DNA from: Apostichopus japonicus
Lineage: Eukaryota; Echinodermata; Holothuroidea; Aspidochirotida; Stichopodidae
NCBI RefSeq assembly: GCF_037975245.1
Contig: NC_092568.1
Coordinates: 22,656,501 to 22,720,500 of the forward strand
Direction of reading: 5' to 3'
DNA length: 64,000 bases
The position numbers were made by a program, and so were the translations under genes. Shown here piece by piece: positions 46,401 through 59,949 of the stretch. Position 1 is the stretch's first letter. The number at the start of each line of letters is the position of its first letter. The notes under the pieces are model-generated. The model was not told the origin of the DNA. It made no database searches and saw only the letters and a list, made by a program, of their open reading frames with translations.

Positions 46401-49400
46401 TACAGATGTCAGTTTTGAGGACAGAGTGGTAATTGTTTTGCAGTTTTGACCAGAGTTGACTTTAATGTTAGTCCTCTGGACCAGGTAGTGTGGTAAATAG
46501 CAAACCCGTGTCAAGGCAAAAGCCTATTGTTTGGGTTTTGTTGTGAATGGCTTTTACTTGAACAGCTAAGTTAAATATCGAGACCTCAACTGTCTGGAGG
46601 CAATTAGCTATTTGTACAGATAGATTTTGCGATATAGACCAATCGTACCAGGTGTTTGAGTGGGAAAGCAAGACAAATATGCAGACATTTCTATGCTTGT
46701 TCTTGCTAAGATTTTTAAGCCAATAAACCAGCAACATACAAAAATAATAATTTACAGAGCAAAAACCAATGACCTTCCAGTGGATGAAAATTACAATGAA
46801 ATTGAAATTTGAACAGTAGTTATAGGTATCATTCATACAGTACTGTAAATGCATAGACCAGTCCAATGTTTGGGATGTATTGTATGTATGGTGTCTTATA
46901 TTACTGTATGAGTTACTGTATAAGCATTGCTTTAAAGCCCCTGTATTCCCAAGGAAGCTTTTTGTACATTGGTCATGGTAGCCTCCATGTACCAGAACGT
47001 ACATTATATACTTGGGTACGACTCTACTTTAGTATATGACCTGGTATCACTTTTTTCACCTCTTTTGGGACAACCAAACACCATGCCCTACTAAAGCACA
47101 AGTATCAATACTACTGTATATAACGAACAAACCGTGACAGCATTTAGCAACAGTTCATCCAATTTAATCACAGATCACTGTCCTTTCAATCTGTAAGTTG
47201 AAAAGTTTCTGCCACTCTGTAGTCATATACCCACTGCTATTTCTGTGCATTTACATCCACCCTCAAATCCGTGTTTTCTTTACCTTTTAAACTCTGTCAA
47301 ATTTCCTGCGGGAAGTAATCTTGCAACCAATTTCTCCAGACACTGAGGGTATAATCACCCATACACCCAAACCCTAAACATAGCATTTAATACTTCAACA
47401 ATCCTCCCCCTCTTTAACTGTTTCTACTGAAAACAGTGTATTTTATCTTTCTTTTTTTATCTGCACATAGCTTACAAAAATTAATGAGCGTTTGTTACAT
47501 ATTTGTTCATGTTTTAAATACCTTAGATGCCATATTGTTAAACATTTGCATGCCTCTTCTGTGCTCCCCTTTTCAGTATAGGCATTGTGAAATTTTGGCA
47601 AAGACTTTGGTCTCAGTCCAACTTTAATGGCCTATTGTTTTTTGGTTTTACATTGTCTTGTTGCGTGTGAATGGTTAGTCCTAATGTTGTTTCAATAAGG
47701 CATTTGTTATTATAGAACTATTGATTGTATTAAGCAAAGAATTGTTGTAGAAACTGTTTTTCCAGTTCTCAGTTGTCATTTTAGCTAAGTGAGGGATGGG
47801 TTCAGGTTTCGATTGTTAAAATTATTCTCATTACGTCAAGAGAAAGATGGGTAGCTGAGTGATACTCACAGAAAGTCAGAATTTTAGTATGTTGTATAGC
47901 AGGTGAGTCTTTCATTTGAAGTTCGGAAAACAAAAAGAGAAGGGGAAAAAATCACATTTGAAATATTAGGTCACCTTTAAAGTATCTTTTGATAATTTTT
48001 GTACTATGTACAAATTTTATTTTTTTAAAAGTTTGTCATGTGGGAGTTATGCAGGTTTTTTTTCTCTATTGAATCAAGGTTTATCTGTTCATACTATTCA
48101 AACATAATAAAAATCCTACAGGTACATACAATAAAAAGAAACAAAAATAGAATTGGATGTTTTGTGATTGAATTTTTTGTACGATTGATTATATAAATGC
48201 AAATAGTTTCTGGGGGAGGTTTTGCTGAATAATGTCTCGTTTGGTAGAGAACAATGACATGGGCCCTAGGGTAGTACTTTTTTTAATGGCTTACATTTGA
48301 GAAACATTTTGTCAAAATCAACTAAAAATGAATTTGAGCTCTACTTACATCCAGTGTTATTTTTTCAGCTTAAATCTTGATTCGCAGTATTGACCATACC
48401 GCAGACAACCTACAGCTAGGGCTAACGTACTGTATTTATGTATATGAGCCCTTAAAGGTTCCATCCCATGAACACTAGAGACACTAGAGTTTATTAATGT
48501 ATCAGTGTATTCTTTACCAGAGTTTGTGATGTACAGCAAGCAGACAAGAAAATAAATAACTGGTAACACAGGAATTCACTTCCCTGACCTCAGGTATGTA
48601 GTTAGCTGTCAAAACATGGTTTCTCATCATTTGGGTGGTTAAATTGCAGGTTAAGACTTGGTCCTGCTTGAGTTATAAGTTGTTGACAGGTTGAGAAACT
48701 GTATAAAATACAACTTACCATTCAGCAGTATCTGTAAAAGGTTGTCAACATTGTCCTCAAATATGCTAGTAAATCAATAATGGTCACCCATGATCTTATA
48801 TTAATATATGACTATGTTTTTAATATAATGCTGCCATACCTCAATGCATGTTTGCTCTTTGAAACATTTGATTACCTAATTGTAACACTCCAAAATTGCT
48901 GGAAATAATTTGGGGGAAGGGTGGGAGAAGAAGGGGGGGCCGGGGGGGGGTGGTGGATGGGAGGTGAAAAGTACAAAGAAGTTTTGGAAACTTTTAACAA
49001 TACTTAAAATGATAAAATTTAGAGATATTACTGGTTAGTGATAACCTTGATACATTTGTTATTTGGTTGAGTGTCCAATCTAGAGAAATTTGTAGATGCT
49101 TCTTCCACAAGATGGTTGTCTTTGCAATGTACAGTTCACATCGCATTATAGAAATTACTCTTCATATACACAAAGACAATTTTAATTGTATTCCAATTGT
49201 TCAGTTTAAGTTGACATTGGTGATGATCTTGCCATGAAATTTAAAGTAACAAAATTTTTCAGATTCAATTGGTATTGATCCCTTCCAGCCCCCTTTACTA
49301 ACCTCTTTTGCGTAGGAAGAAATATGATTTACAAAATGATATAAATAAAATCAACCATCTGGATCGATGTAAAATAGTTAACATTGTTTTTCCCAGAAAT

Positions 49401-52400
49401 ATTGCATTATTATAAAATTTAAAAGCAATCACAAGCTTGAGCAGTTTTCTGTACAATAAAAGCCGTCAGGGAGTTAGTTGAATAGAGAACTCATTTGCAT
49501 GATTATGTGGTTGCTATAGTTACAAACCTACTGATCTATTTTGTTTTTTAAATTGCAAAAATTGATAAATATTGACTATAAATGACCCTCATTCAGAAGG
49601 TGAAAGAACGAGATGTGAAGTCTTGAATAATGTGAAAGATATTGAAGATTGTAGGGAATGATTATTCTGCCTGAGCTTTATACAATGAGCACCTAATGAG
49701 ATGCAAGGTTGTTATAATTGCATCGTATATGAAAATGACAGTTTGAAACATGGATTTAAAAAAAAAAAAGTTACGAGAAAGGAAATTCAAAATTGGAGTA
49801 TCGTTGCTTTTGCAAATGTTATATATTTAAAACAAAACATTGTTATTTATTACAAAAATGAAAAAAAGTAGGAGAAATAAAGTATTGATTTTATATGATA
49901 TTTAAATTTTCATGTTATAATATAATAACCTATCAAACTTGTGATTCTTTCAATGCTAAGAACAATAACATGCAATAAATATAGAAGTGGTTTCTACTTA
50001 ACACTGTTTATTGAATATTATTGTATGAGGGATCTTATCAGTTGGAATTTGTAGATAACATTTTTTGCTTCCTTTTTGTCTTTTAATTTTTTTTCTTCTT
50101 TTACCAATAATAGCATGGAAGAATGGGTTTTATCTCTTGAATTTGTCACAGTTTTTGACTTCTATTAGATCATCCGACTTTTTTTTCTCAATAGATGAGT
50201 AGCCATGATAATTATTCCACTATTGTACACAGTGGTAAGCTGTAGGAATAACAGAGCTAGTAGTATTGCCTTGGTGATCTCTAGAGCCCGTCTCTCTACT
50301 CCACTGGCTTGTTCAGTGATGCGCACCCTCTCAAAATTCATTTGACCTTTAAAATTTGTGCAAAGATACATGTAAGGTTGGACTGAAGCACACACTTACT
50401 TGCTCAAGCATTTACGGCTCTGATATTCTCTTGCTCCGAGGAGTCGGAGTCGGAGGATGAGCTCTTCGTGTCAACTTCATCTCTTTGAAGAGCTATAAAC
50501 CTGTTGGATCATCAGTCATGACATCCGCATCTGTCAGTAAACTTCCTCTCACCGATTTCCATGACGATATTCCGGCAGATAATAAAACAAGAATGTCTTT
50601 CCTCAACTTTTTCAATTTTTTTTCTCCCTTTCCTCTGATGAAATTGAAAATTTTTCAAAAATTTTGTTTCGTAGAGTATTTCTGTTTTTTCCATTTTATC
50701 GTGTGTTAAGTTAGAAAAATAAATAGGAAGAGAGAGAGAGAGAGAAAAAAAAGCAAGGTGGAGTAAAACGTTACAAAATGTTACAAATTGGTTCTCTATA
50801 TATGTGCAATAACTGTTTCAAGGTTTTATTAACTTTTTAGTTCTCATTTAAAATACAGAAAATATTACTCCATGTACGAAACTGCTTCACTGTAGCAATT
50901 TGGTAGCAGTTTGATTTGTGAAACCAGATTGTATGATTTCTTGAAAAAGAATAAAATGATAATAATGAAATCTTTTGAGCTGGAAAAATTGACACTCATG
51001 GTATTTATGAAAAACATATGGTTGTGCGTGCAATGTACAGCCAAGGGTGTTAGTTATCAGGTATCACATCGCAAATACAGGTATGCTATGCAAAGTGGTC
51101 AAATTGCTGTGCACATCCAAAGATGGATAACAGTTTTGTTTTCTGTTACACAGGAACCATACTATTTATATATAGGGGATAAAATTCAGAGACTCAAAAA
51201 CTGCTACATGAAATTTGAACAGTAACTAATTCCTTGATGAAAGCAATGCCTCCCTTGATGCAGAAATATTAGCTCAGAGCATCCATGCTACACTGAGAGC
51301 TGGTTTACCATTTCATCAGTGTTTGCATCTTTTTTAAAAAAAAGCCAAATTTAGTGCTCACATTTTGGTCTTGAGGCTTAAATGAGCTCCGGTTGTTGAA
51401 TAAATTATACTATATTGCAACTGGTTGCGTCTCTGTGGCACTTTGGTCCACTTTGCATGTTTCATTTTACAGTGCTGTACATTCAAGTTAAATTACGCGA
51501 CCTGTTTGTATCAGAGAATATGTTAAATGCCCCAATACAGTACAGTTCTGTTTCATTCTTATTTAGTTTCAGGCTCTCTAAATCGATTCAGAAATTTAAA
51601 GTGTTCCTCCTATTGCTTCCTTCTTTCATTTATAAAAGGCAACTGGTTCACAGATGGTATGATTCATGCCATTTAAGGGGAAAATATGATGCTTTTAAGT
51701 TTAGCTGATAACGTTTCACTCAGAGGTTGTTTACCCTTGGCTTATGTTTTTTCTGCAGGGAAGTTATAGAATTTCATTATGAGTCGATAAACCTTGCCTG
51801 TCTCTCACCCTCTGCTCATGCCAAACCATCTCATGCAACATTTGTGTCTTAGTTTTTTAAGTCAAGGTATCTGAAACCCTTCACTAACCTTGATACACGA
51901 AAAGATTTGGAACTCGCTTTTAGTCATCGGACGCAAGAAAGGGGACAAAAAATTACTGCCTTTGGCTTCGCCTCACAGTGACAGTTTTGCATCTTAGTTT
52001 GAAAAGTTGTCAGTTTTTAAAATGGAGTGAGAAGTGATACATCTGCTAGAATTTCAATGCCAAAGGATGCGCTTTTCCCAGTTTATAAGAACCAGTTTTA
52101 AAAAAAAATTGTTGACACTCTAGATCTGTAAGATGAGAACTGTCAAGTGAGGAAAACCTTGAGCATAGCCAGCTATTTATTAAAAATGAGACATTTCAGA
52201 GCTCAGCATTTTACTGTTATCTTTCAAAATTAGTGGATATTGAGTGAATAATTAACAGTTAACTGTAATATGGAATGTTATTTATAACACCAAAGATAAA
52301 AACAAACTTGGGGGCATGTATCTTACATTTCACCAAAACTACATACCTTAATTATTCTTGGCATATTTTGAGTGATTAATAATTGATTCTCACTTCTTTT

Positions 52401-53007
52401 TTCCATCTGTTTTTTCTCAAAGCTCAAACCGATCAGATATCTTCCTTTTTGCCTTCTCATATTCACATGATATGTGCCATACTTGCAACTGATGTTAGAT
52501 TGTTTGGGAAATGCCTCAAGGCATCACAAAAGTTTTCACTCTCAAATACAGATTTGTGTACAGTAGTGAAAACTTGTCACTCAGTAACAGGTTCTTACTT
52601 TCACATAAAAGGGAGATGATTGTTTATATCATACTCGAGGAGAGCAAAATTTTGACAGTTTCATTTTCGTGAACTTCAGCGGAGTTCACTCGTAAATGAC
52701 TATAACCATTTCAGGCATTCCAACTGTTACTAATTAACATTTTTTGTGGAATAGATTTAGACCTATGATGATGCTAGGCTCTTGTTCTTGTGTTATTGAG
52801 ATATCAGCCGCCCTCCTCCGTTTGAAGACCGTTTTTCGCGTTTAAGCACAGTTTAATCTACTTTGCCAAATGGCATGATTGTGTTTCATTTATTTGATAT
52901 ATATGCATATATAGTTTTAGATTGATATGTGATATGAGATGATCATAATAATTTTCCAAACATATTTAATATATATAACTTATACTTTTTTCTGTCTTAT
53001 ATCACAG
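46401..53007. other. AT-rich DNA upstream of the BTBD7 start exon
   Basis: I find no exon I can support. A 178-codon minus-strand frame at 46468-47004 has no domain. A GC-richer patch at 50400-50590 (with GAGTCGGAGTCGGAGGATGAG) is exon-like in composition but no frame stays open through it. G-rich runs occur near 48915-48960 and a GA run near 50730. The stretch ends with a pyrimidine-rich tract and TATCACAG, the acceptor of the next exon. Confidence 0.5.
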
Positions 53008-54319
53008 GTTACTTTAAGAAACTCACTGCTCAATCTGTAGAGATTCTCATCATACTGTGTCCAGCTTTACTAGGAGGAGAATGGGGAAGGCACCATGAAC
53101 TTCCCGCTGTGATACACGTTCTAATAATCGAAAATGGGTACCACACCCTCCGCAAGACAGGATGCCGCCACTGACACGTACGACGACAGTGGCGGGGGCG
53201 TCGTCGACCAGGGTGGTGATACCTGCGCGCCATCCTACCAACAGTACACGTATGGGGCAGCCTCTGATGGGATGTGGCAACCCAACACTAGTACCGAGAG
53301 CGGTGAGAAGGTTCGGAGGAGGAGACCAAAGACATTCTCCTCCCTGAAGAGGAAAATTGTCAAGAGAAAGAACTCTAGTAAAATACCCGACAGCGCCAAA
53401 TCGATGAGGGACATGTTGAGCCACTGGAATCCTTTGGACGTTCATTCGTTGGTGGAGGAGTACGAGGCGTTGACGGTGATCAAGGATTTGGCGATACAGG
53501 CGGATAAAGCACGACCTATAGTGCCTAATCTCAAGAGAGACTTGTTAGATCTCTACACTAATAGCTGTTGTTGTGATGTGAAACTGAGGTTCAAGGGCAT
53601 ACTGTTCCCAGCCCACAGAGCCATACTGTCCGCGCGTTGTTCCTTCTTCAGACACCTGCTCAGGAAGTACCCCGGCCACGACGCTGACGTCTCAGTGGAC
53701 TTGGGCGTGCACGGAGTCACGGTGGAAATGTTCGCGGCGCTTCTGAGGTACCTCTACACGGCCGACTTCAACACCAACGCATCTCAGGTCGAAAACTTTG
53801 AAACGTTCCTTGCCCTAGGAGAGAGATTTGGCACGCTGAATCCTCTGGAGGTTGACTTTGTCCGTATGTTAGAGTCCAAGAGGTGTTCTGACGCAGTTCT
53901 CATTTTTTCGTCGGGAGAGGAGACTCCTCAGGTGACTTCGTCGGGATCTCTGAGATCCCGACAGCACAACTCACTACGCTGCCACCGTGCTATCCTCGCA
54001 GCCCGCTCTCCATTCTTTAGGAATCTTCTCCAGAGGAGAGAACATAGAACTAGAGAAGGCGTTGCCAATTCTCAACTGTCGACCACGCAAATAGTCCTGG
54101 ACGAGAGCGTGATCCCTAAGAAATACGCCCACGTTCTCTTGCACGCCCTGTACAGGGATATTGTGGATCTGTCGTTCGTCTTGCCGTCTAGCCCCAGTAT
54201 TGGTAGTTTAGGTGAAGCGCAAGACTTAGTTTCAGGAAGACCTCCGGTATCGAGGGTCGAACAAGCAATGGAACTCTATCAGATTGCTCAATTCTTAGAA
54301 CTCTCTGCTATGGCTCAAG
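53008..54319 (+). CDS. BTBD7: BTBD7 start exon (coding from 53134): N-terminus, BTB1 and BTB2
   Basis: BTB/POZ domain-containing protein 7; in vertebrates it promotes epithelial cleft formation and branching, lowering E-cadherin at cell contacts. The exon begins after TATCACAG and has about 126 bases of leader. ATG 53134 gives MGTTPS, keeping the N-myristoylation pattern (Gly2, Ser6) of the vertebrate protein. Residues 61-80 are basic, as in the family. BTB1 spans about 142-216 (CDVKLRFKGILFPAHRAILS ... LLRYLYT) and BTB2 about 251-350 (CSDAVLIFSS, CHRAILAARSPFFRNLLQRR, IVLDESVIPKKYA); then a conserved linker (PSIGSLGEAQDLVSG ... AMELYQIAQFLE). The donor GTAAAA splits a Gly codon after residue 395 (phase 1). 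Two tiny upstream frames (53081-53098, 53095-53112) precede the start and may lower translation. Confidence 0.95.
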
Positions 54320-55706
54320 GTAAAAGCTTTTACCTCTTTTAACACTTACCTCCTTTAATTTAGAAGGGTGTAAATTAACTTTACACTGATGGTGGAGGAA
54401 CACATTCTATACACCTTGTTAACAGCTGCATGTAATGCCAACGTACAATCTTTGAGAAATTCATTGACCGGAACAGTTCTCACGATTTGCATCAATTTGT
54501 GCATTTGAAGCAAACAGCAATAGAGGGCTTTGTTTTGCTTTATTTTTGCTGTATGGTTTCAACCGTGGGTTTGTTGGGGGGGATATGGGTCAAACTTAAC
54601 TTGAAGGGACAAGGTAAAAATGTGCAGATAAAGTCAGTGTGTATTCATATCGTGATGTATCCCAATGATGAACTAGAAAACTGGATGCAAATCTTGAGGG
54701 AAAAAAAACCCCAAAAGTTTTGACAGTGATTCAAGTTTAACTTTTCAATATCTCAAACATGATCCATGTGAATTGAATGCAAGTTTCACCAGGATGCTTA
54801 GCGTGTGCTGCTCTTTCATAGGTGTCCTTTGTTTAATGAATATGCACATTTTCTTTTTAACAGTAGATGGCATTTCTTGACTAATATATGGTAAAGTTTA
54901 GCTCATGTAAAGTGTTATGAAACTGTCTTCTTGCTGTTGAAGTCAAGACTTGTATCAACATCAATCTTGCTTTGAAAGAATATTACCACGCCTCTCTCAA
55001 TATCAGCATAGATCGATTTTGCCTCTTGCCTATATATATGTGTATGCTCCAAGGTCAATAGAAATCTGTGTAAAACAAACTTGCCTGGATCCTTCCAACC
55101 ATTATCAATGTATACTTTTCCCGTCTTAATTATCTTGGCTATAATTGTCTGATGGCATTGACAAAAAAAACTAAGAATGAAAAAAAAAGAGAAGGAAATC
55201 AAAGAAGGCTACAAAGTTTTAATTATTATCGATAATTTTTGTGCTCTTTGATTGCTCCAGTACCTTGCAATGGCCGTGGTTCACTCCGACTGAACGGAGT
55301 TTAATAATTCTGCTGGGCAACTTTATTGACTCAAGTCACTGTATTGTATCTCCATGGAGATAGGGCTTATGTCTAATCCACGACCATTGACTACTGCAAA
55401 TGCCTCGTCGTAGACCAAAATGTCGATAACTACAGACTGCTAGATGCCATTCATCAAGCGTGTAATATAAAAAAAAAAACCAATGCTTAATGTAAACATT
55501 TAAACTGTGTAGTATCGAATAGGTTATCAATTGCTCATTGTCCCTTGATAAATAAATGTAGCGAAGCAGAGGAAGCGAAAATTGATGGCTAAAATGAATG
55601 GAGCCGTTAATATCACGTTTTCTCTTTTATACAGATTATTTGATTGAATGTAAAGTCTGTTTTGTATCTGGCAACCTATCTCTTTCTTTTTCTCTCTCTC
55701 TCTTAG
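54320..55706 (+). other. BTBD7: BTBD7 intron (1.4 kb)
   Basis: Bounded by GTAAAA and a pyrimidine-rich tract ending TCTCTTAG. AT-rich, no repeat recognised. Confidence 0.85.
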
Positions 55707-55915
55707 GTTGTGAGGATTATATCTGTTCCTGCATATCAACGGATAATCTCATGTCCATCCTACACTGGAGCTCCCAGCCTCACGGGTCCAGCTGGGTTTG
55801 GAGACAAGCCATGCATTTCTTGAGAGAAGAATTCATCTCGATAGCTGCCTCTCCAGTCCTCTTCGAGCTCCACGAATCGTTACTGATCGAGACGCTACGC
55901 TCAGATTTTGTGCAG
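55707..55915 (+). CDS. BTBD7: BTBD7 coding exon 2: start of BACK-like region
   Basis: The first two bases complete the split Gly codon, giving GCEDYICSCISTDNLMSILHW and then a block ending LLIETLRSDFVQ, which lines up in order with the vertebrate protein just after BTB2 (BACK-like helices). Conserved WSSQPHGSSWVWRQA and HFLREEF are present. The exon is 209 bases and ends in phase 0 at GTGCAG with the donor GTTTGT, which is weaker than average. Confidence 0.93.
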
Positions 55916-57702
55916 GTTTGTCTTTCTTTGAGAGGAAAATCGATGGAGAAGTTCAAATGCAAACAAAACAATTTGAAGTGGTTTGGTTGGTCTTTATCAT
56001 GTATTCCCATGGTAACCAGGAACTGTATTGTCGGCACTTTAACCAAAGTAGTGATTGTAGAAAGCTCAAGGCTCAGATAATGGTTTCAATTTCCATCAGA
56101 AAAGTAGGCAGTTTCTACATTGAGAAAAAAAGAAAAGAAAAATAAGGTCTGTCATTGATGACAGTTTAGAAAGTAAAAATTGTATCTAGTATTACATGAA
56201 TTTGATATATATGGGTGTTATATATGTGTACGTGAATATTCATGAGCTGGTTATTATGGTTACATGATTTCTTACAAATTCACCTCTGAACAAGCTTAAA
56301 AAATAAATGCACCGATGAATGAGGTTTTACCACTTTTGGATCAAAATAAATGTGTGAAACCTGAGCAAAGATGTCATTCATCTCAAACATCTCTAAAATA
56401 TAAAATAAAAAGGATGGGTTGGATTTGCCTCTCCTTTAATTAACAAACCGCTAGGATCTGATATAAATAGATCAGTTTTCTCATCAAAGTCATCTGATTC
56501 ACAATCTCAACATTAGTTACTTGACACCCGTAGAACTGACATATGGCTGGAAACATATGATGCCGTCATTAAACGGTGGAAATGCGAGAAAACCCCTCAA
56601 GGAAGTTAGCATTGGAGACTTTATACTTAAGCCTTCTAATCTGTTGGAGAGAACTCCCTCCCCCCCAAACATTAAAAAAACAAAAATCTTCTTCATCCCA
56701 GTCATCTATTACCACCGCATCTCGTGGTATCATCCGTCTCATCGTGCCTCGTCGTGAGTGCGATACGGTCTCCCGGCACGATTCTGGATAAAGATGAAAA
56801 CGAAAAAACAAAACCACCTTCTCGGCTACATCGGTTGTTTGATTAATTGTAATTTTAAACCTCCCAGAGGTGATTAGTGTACAGGATGATGGTGCTTATG
56901 ACCAAACAGTGATATCAGAAATGTGTTCAATAAATTAATCGAGAACTTGTATGTTTGTATATATCTCTGTGTTTGTGTCTGTATTGAGGTCAATATGATA
57001 GGGGGGAAGAAGAAGAAGAGGGGGAAAAAATGCACAAAACAAGAAGAAAAAAAAATGCCAAACCAAGAGGAATTAAATGACATTCTCAAAGGATGTTGAA
57101 GGAATCGGTTAACTATGTAGATTCTATGAAGTTTGTTCTTAACACAAGAGTATATCCTGTCTGCGAGAGATAAGTTTAAGTTAATAGCTTGAGAAATAAC
57201 GTTAGTTTTCTTTTATAAATGTTGCAGCTCTAATTGAGAATTTAAGATATTTTTGGAAGGGACAGAATAATTCTTGATTCAAATTTATATGTAATTTCCT
57301 AGTCAGTTTTCCATTCTTAATTTATATATATGAAAGACAAAATATAAAAAAACAGTTTCCTACAGTTGATTGTAACTTTCGTTTCAACAAGAGTTTTACA
57401 CGATGCGATTAGGTTCTTTGTAGGAAATTTGATCCAAGTACTGCTGTTACAAGAACATGATATGTTGTTTGTTATTTCAAATTGCACTTCATTCGAAAAT
57501 GAAAGAAGGAAATGGGGGTTGGGTGGAGGGGGAAGGAAGGAAGTTAAATCTTTTTCTTTTTAATATTTTGGTATATTTTGTATGTTTTGTCTTTAATGGA
57601 GAAGCATTACACTACTGTCCTCCCCTTTTTGCCTGCTTCCTTAGGCAATAAACTTGACCAAGTAATGGTGTAACCTCTTATTATTTATGATTCTCTCTGT
57701 AG
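55916..57702 (+). other. BTBD7: BTBD7 intron (1.8 kb)
   Basis: From GTTTGT to CTCTCTGTAG. AT-rich; reading frames at 56517-56817 and 57366-57651 are short and unsupported. Confidence 0.85.
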
Positions 57703-57778
57703 GCTAGTGAAGCTGATATCTTGAAAGCTATCATCAAATGGGGAGAATACCAGCTCATCAGGAGGATGGAAGAGAGAG
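57703..57778 (+). CDS. BTBD7: BTBD7 coding exon 3 (76 bp)
   Basis: Encodes ASEADILKAIIKWGEYQLIR and RMEER, matching the family pattern (..SEQDILK..IKWGEHQL..R). It is the second part of the BACK-like fold. Phase 0 in, phase 1 out (donor GTAAAA). It is too short to be found as an independent open frame; support comes from the family match and correct splice sites on both sides. Confidence 0.93.
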
Positions 57779-59638
57779 GTAAAATTTATTGTTGTTTTAG
57801 TTCTTCCCAAGAGTGTTAGACAGGCAGTGGAAGCTCTTGGAGCTTTATATCTCACCTGTTTCATATTGATGAAAGTTCAGAGGAACGGCAAGGCAAGCGT
57901 GGAACGACTGCACCCATTCCCGCGGGCTTCAGGCATCACCGCCTAGCATCCTCATCTGAGAGAAGATAGTGTCCCTCAGAATCTGACCACTTTCTCAAAA
58001 TACTGAAAAATGTGAAGATACCTGTTTCATCAACGCTTCAGTGAAGCCATGGTGAAGGAAAATATGAGCACTGGGTTATAGGTATTGAGAACTGGGTGGA
58101 TAGAAGTATTTAGTAATGGATGGGGAAGAGGTATTGAGTGCGGCAGAGGTATGGAGTACTGGGTGGATAGAACTATTGAGTCATGAATGGGGTGGAGGTA
58201 TTGAGTACTCGGAGGGAAGAGGTATTGAGTGCTGGTAGGGTAGGGTAGAGATATGGCGAGGTATTGAATAATGGATGGGGTGGAGGTATTGAGTGCAAAG
58301 TGCAGTACAGGTATTGAGTACTAGGTGGATAGAAGTATTGAGTACTGGATGGGGTGGAGGTATTGAGTACTGGGAGTGTAGAGGTATTTGAGTGCAGTAC
58401 AGGTATTGAGTACTAGGTGGATAGAAGTATTGAGTACTGGATGGGGGTGGAGGTATTGAGTACTCGGAGGGTAGAGGTATTGAGTGCTGGTAGGGTAGAG
58501 GTATTGAGTAATAGCGAGGTATCGAGTACTGGATGGGGTGGAGGTATTGAGTGCGGTACAGGTGTTCAGTACTGGGTGGGTAGAGATATTGAGTAATGGG
58601 TGGGTAGAGGTATTGAGTATTGGGCGGAAAGATGTATTGAGTACTGGGTCCATAGAGGCTTGCATACTGGGAGGGTAGAGGTACTGGATACTGGTGGGAG
58701 GGTAGATCTATTGAGTACTAGGTGGATAGCTGAAGATTGTTAAATTCCACCAAAGAACATTGAATTCAACCATTTCATGTTGTGCAGTCTGACTGAAGAT
58801 TGCATATATATAGGCCTATCCGTAGGTGACAACGTTGACATTTTTGACCACTTAGCATATATCTTTGAGACTTGTCCATGAATAATTTTGTCACTCTCAT
58901 TTGGCTAGGTTCCAGTGTTTCTTTGGTATTTGTTCTTTGTTTGGATCAAGCTAGTCCATATTGATTGCAGCCACAATTCTTTATTACATCATAATCAGAC
59001 CAAGCTGTTAGCGATCCAGTATAGTCCCTGTTGAGCTGAACCACGGTAGAATAATAAATAAAACCCAACTACCCTATTGCTTGTCAGTTTCCCTAAGGGT
59101 TTCATCAAAATTGTGTTTCCTCTCTCTTCTGTAATATGCCATTAAAGGTTATGTTCATGGAACTTTAAAATTTTAGTACTAATAATAACATTTGAAACTA
59201 TTGAAGTTGCTATGCTAATAAGTTAGATACTGCCAAGAAAGTCTTGTTGTTGTCAACTATAAATTTCTTTTGGGGGAAAGAACTGAACATGTGTCTCATC
59301 GGCTTGTTTATTTTCTGGACAAGTTTGAATATTAAGAGTTTACAGTTGCTGTTCCTTATCCATGAAAGCCTCTTTTGTTAATAAGTCTCAGGTTAACGAC
59401 TGTTACACTTTAAGCAGTAATAAAATCAGTCATTTAGTTGTTAAATAAAGACCTTCAGGTTACCAAATAGTTGACAAAGAGAACCATTAACTGAACGAGT
59501 CGTGATTCCTTAAGGAGCTTTGATTTTCTAATTGATATTCCTTTCATTTCTCTGGCAAGGATATTAATTATTCATTTAACATGTGCTAAGTCTTTTTTAT
59601 TACTTCTTTGGTTCTGACTTTTTCTCCATATTCCGCAG
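57779..59638 (+). other. BTBD7: BTBD7 intron (1.9 kb) with minisatellite
   Basis: From GTAAAA to TTCCGCAG. Contains the tandem repeat listed separately (58078-58735); the rest is plain AT-rich DNA. Confidence 0.85.
58078..58735. repeat. Intronic minisatellite (GAGGTATTGAGTACTGGGTG)
   Basis: Some 25 or more imperfect units of about 20-25 bp built on GGTATTGAGTACTGG(G/A)TGG, with alternating short and long variants (ATAGAAG, GTAGAG, AGTGCGGTACAG). The minus-strand frame 58321-58665 is just its translation. Confidence 0.9.
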
Positions 59639-59949
59639 AGCCAAATTTACTCAGTAACACCCAGCATAGTGTTTCACGGAAAGGAATCAAAAGAAGAGAC
59701 TTGAATACCGTGGAACTCCGCGATCTCATCAGCAACCTTCTGCCTCTCATTCGATGCGAACACATCTTGCCAGCCTCCCACGAGGTGCTGACCAGTGCAG
59801 TGAAGAGGGGTCTGGTGTCCACTCCACCATCATGTATGCTGTCCGGCAGTGACGACCTCTCCCCCCAGATCAACCCCTGGGTGGTCAGTCGGAGTCGGAG
59901 ATTAAGGAGGCGACCCAGACTCTACATGCCTTTTGTAGAAGAAGCTAAG
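59639..59949 (+). CDS. BTBD7: BTBD7 coding exon 4
   Basis: Starts by completing a Glu codon and reads EPNLLSNTQHSVSRKGIKRR, then RDLNTVELRDLISNLLPLIR, RCEHILPASHEVL, KRGLVSTPPS and later RPRLYMPFVEEAK. Each block has a close counterpart, in order, in vertebrate BTBD7, including the HSV.KRG.KRRDL signature. The exon is 311 bases and ends in phase 0 with the donor GTGAAA. Confidence 0.95.

Noticed and set aside
46468-47004. 178-codon open frame on the minus strand
   Set aside because: AT-driven composition, no recognised domain or motif, no splice context; its length is possible by chance in 64 kb.
50400-50590. Exon-like GC patch with Glu/Ser codons
   Set aside because: No frame remains open across it and splice sites are not convincing; it could be untranslated, but I cannot support that.
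58321-58665. Asn/Thr/Ser/Pro-rich minus-strand protein
   Set aside because: It is the translation of the intronic minisatellite.
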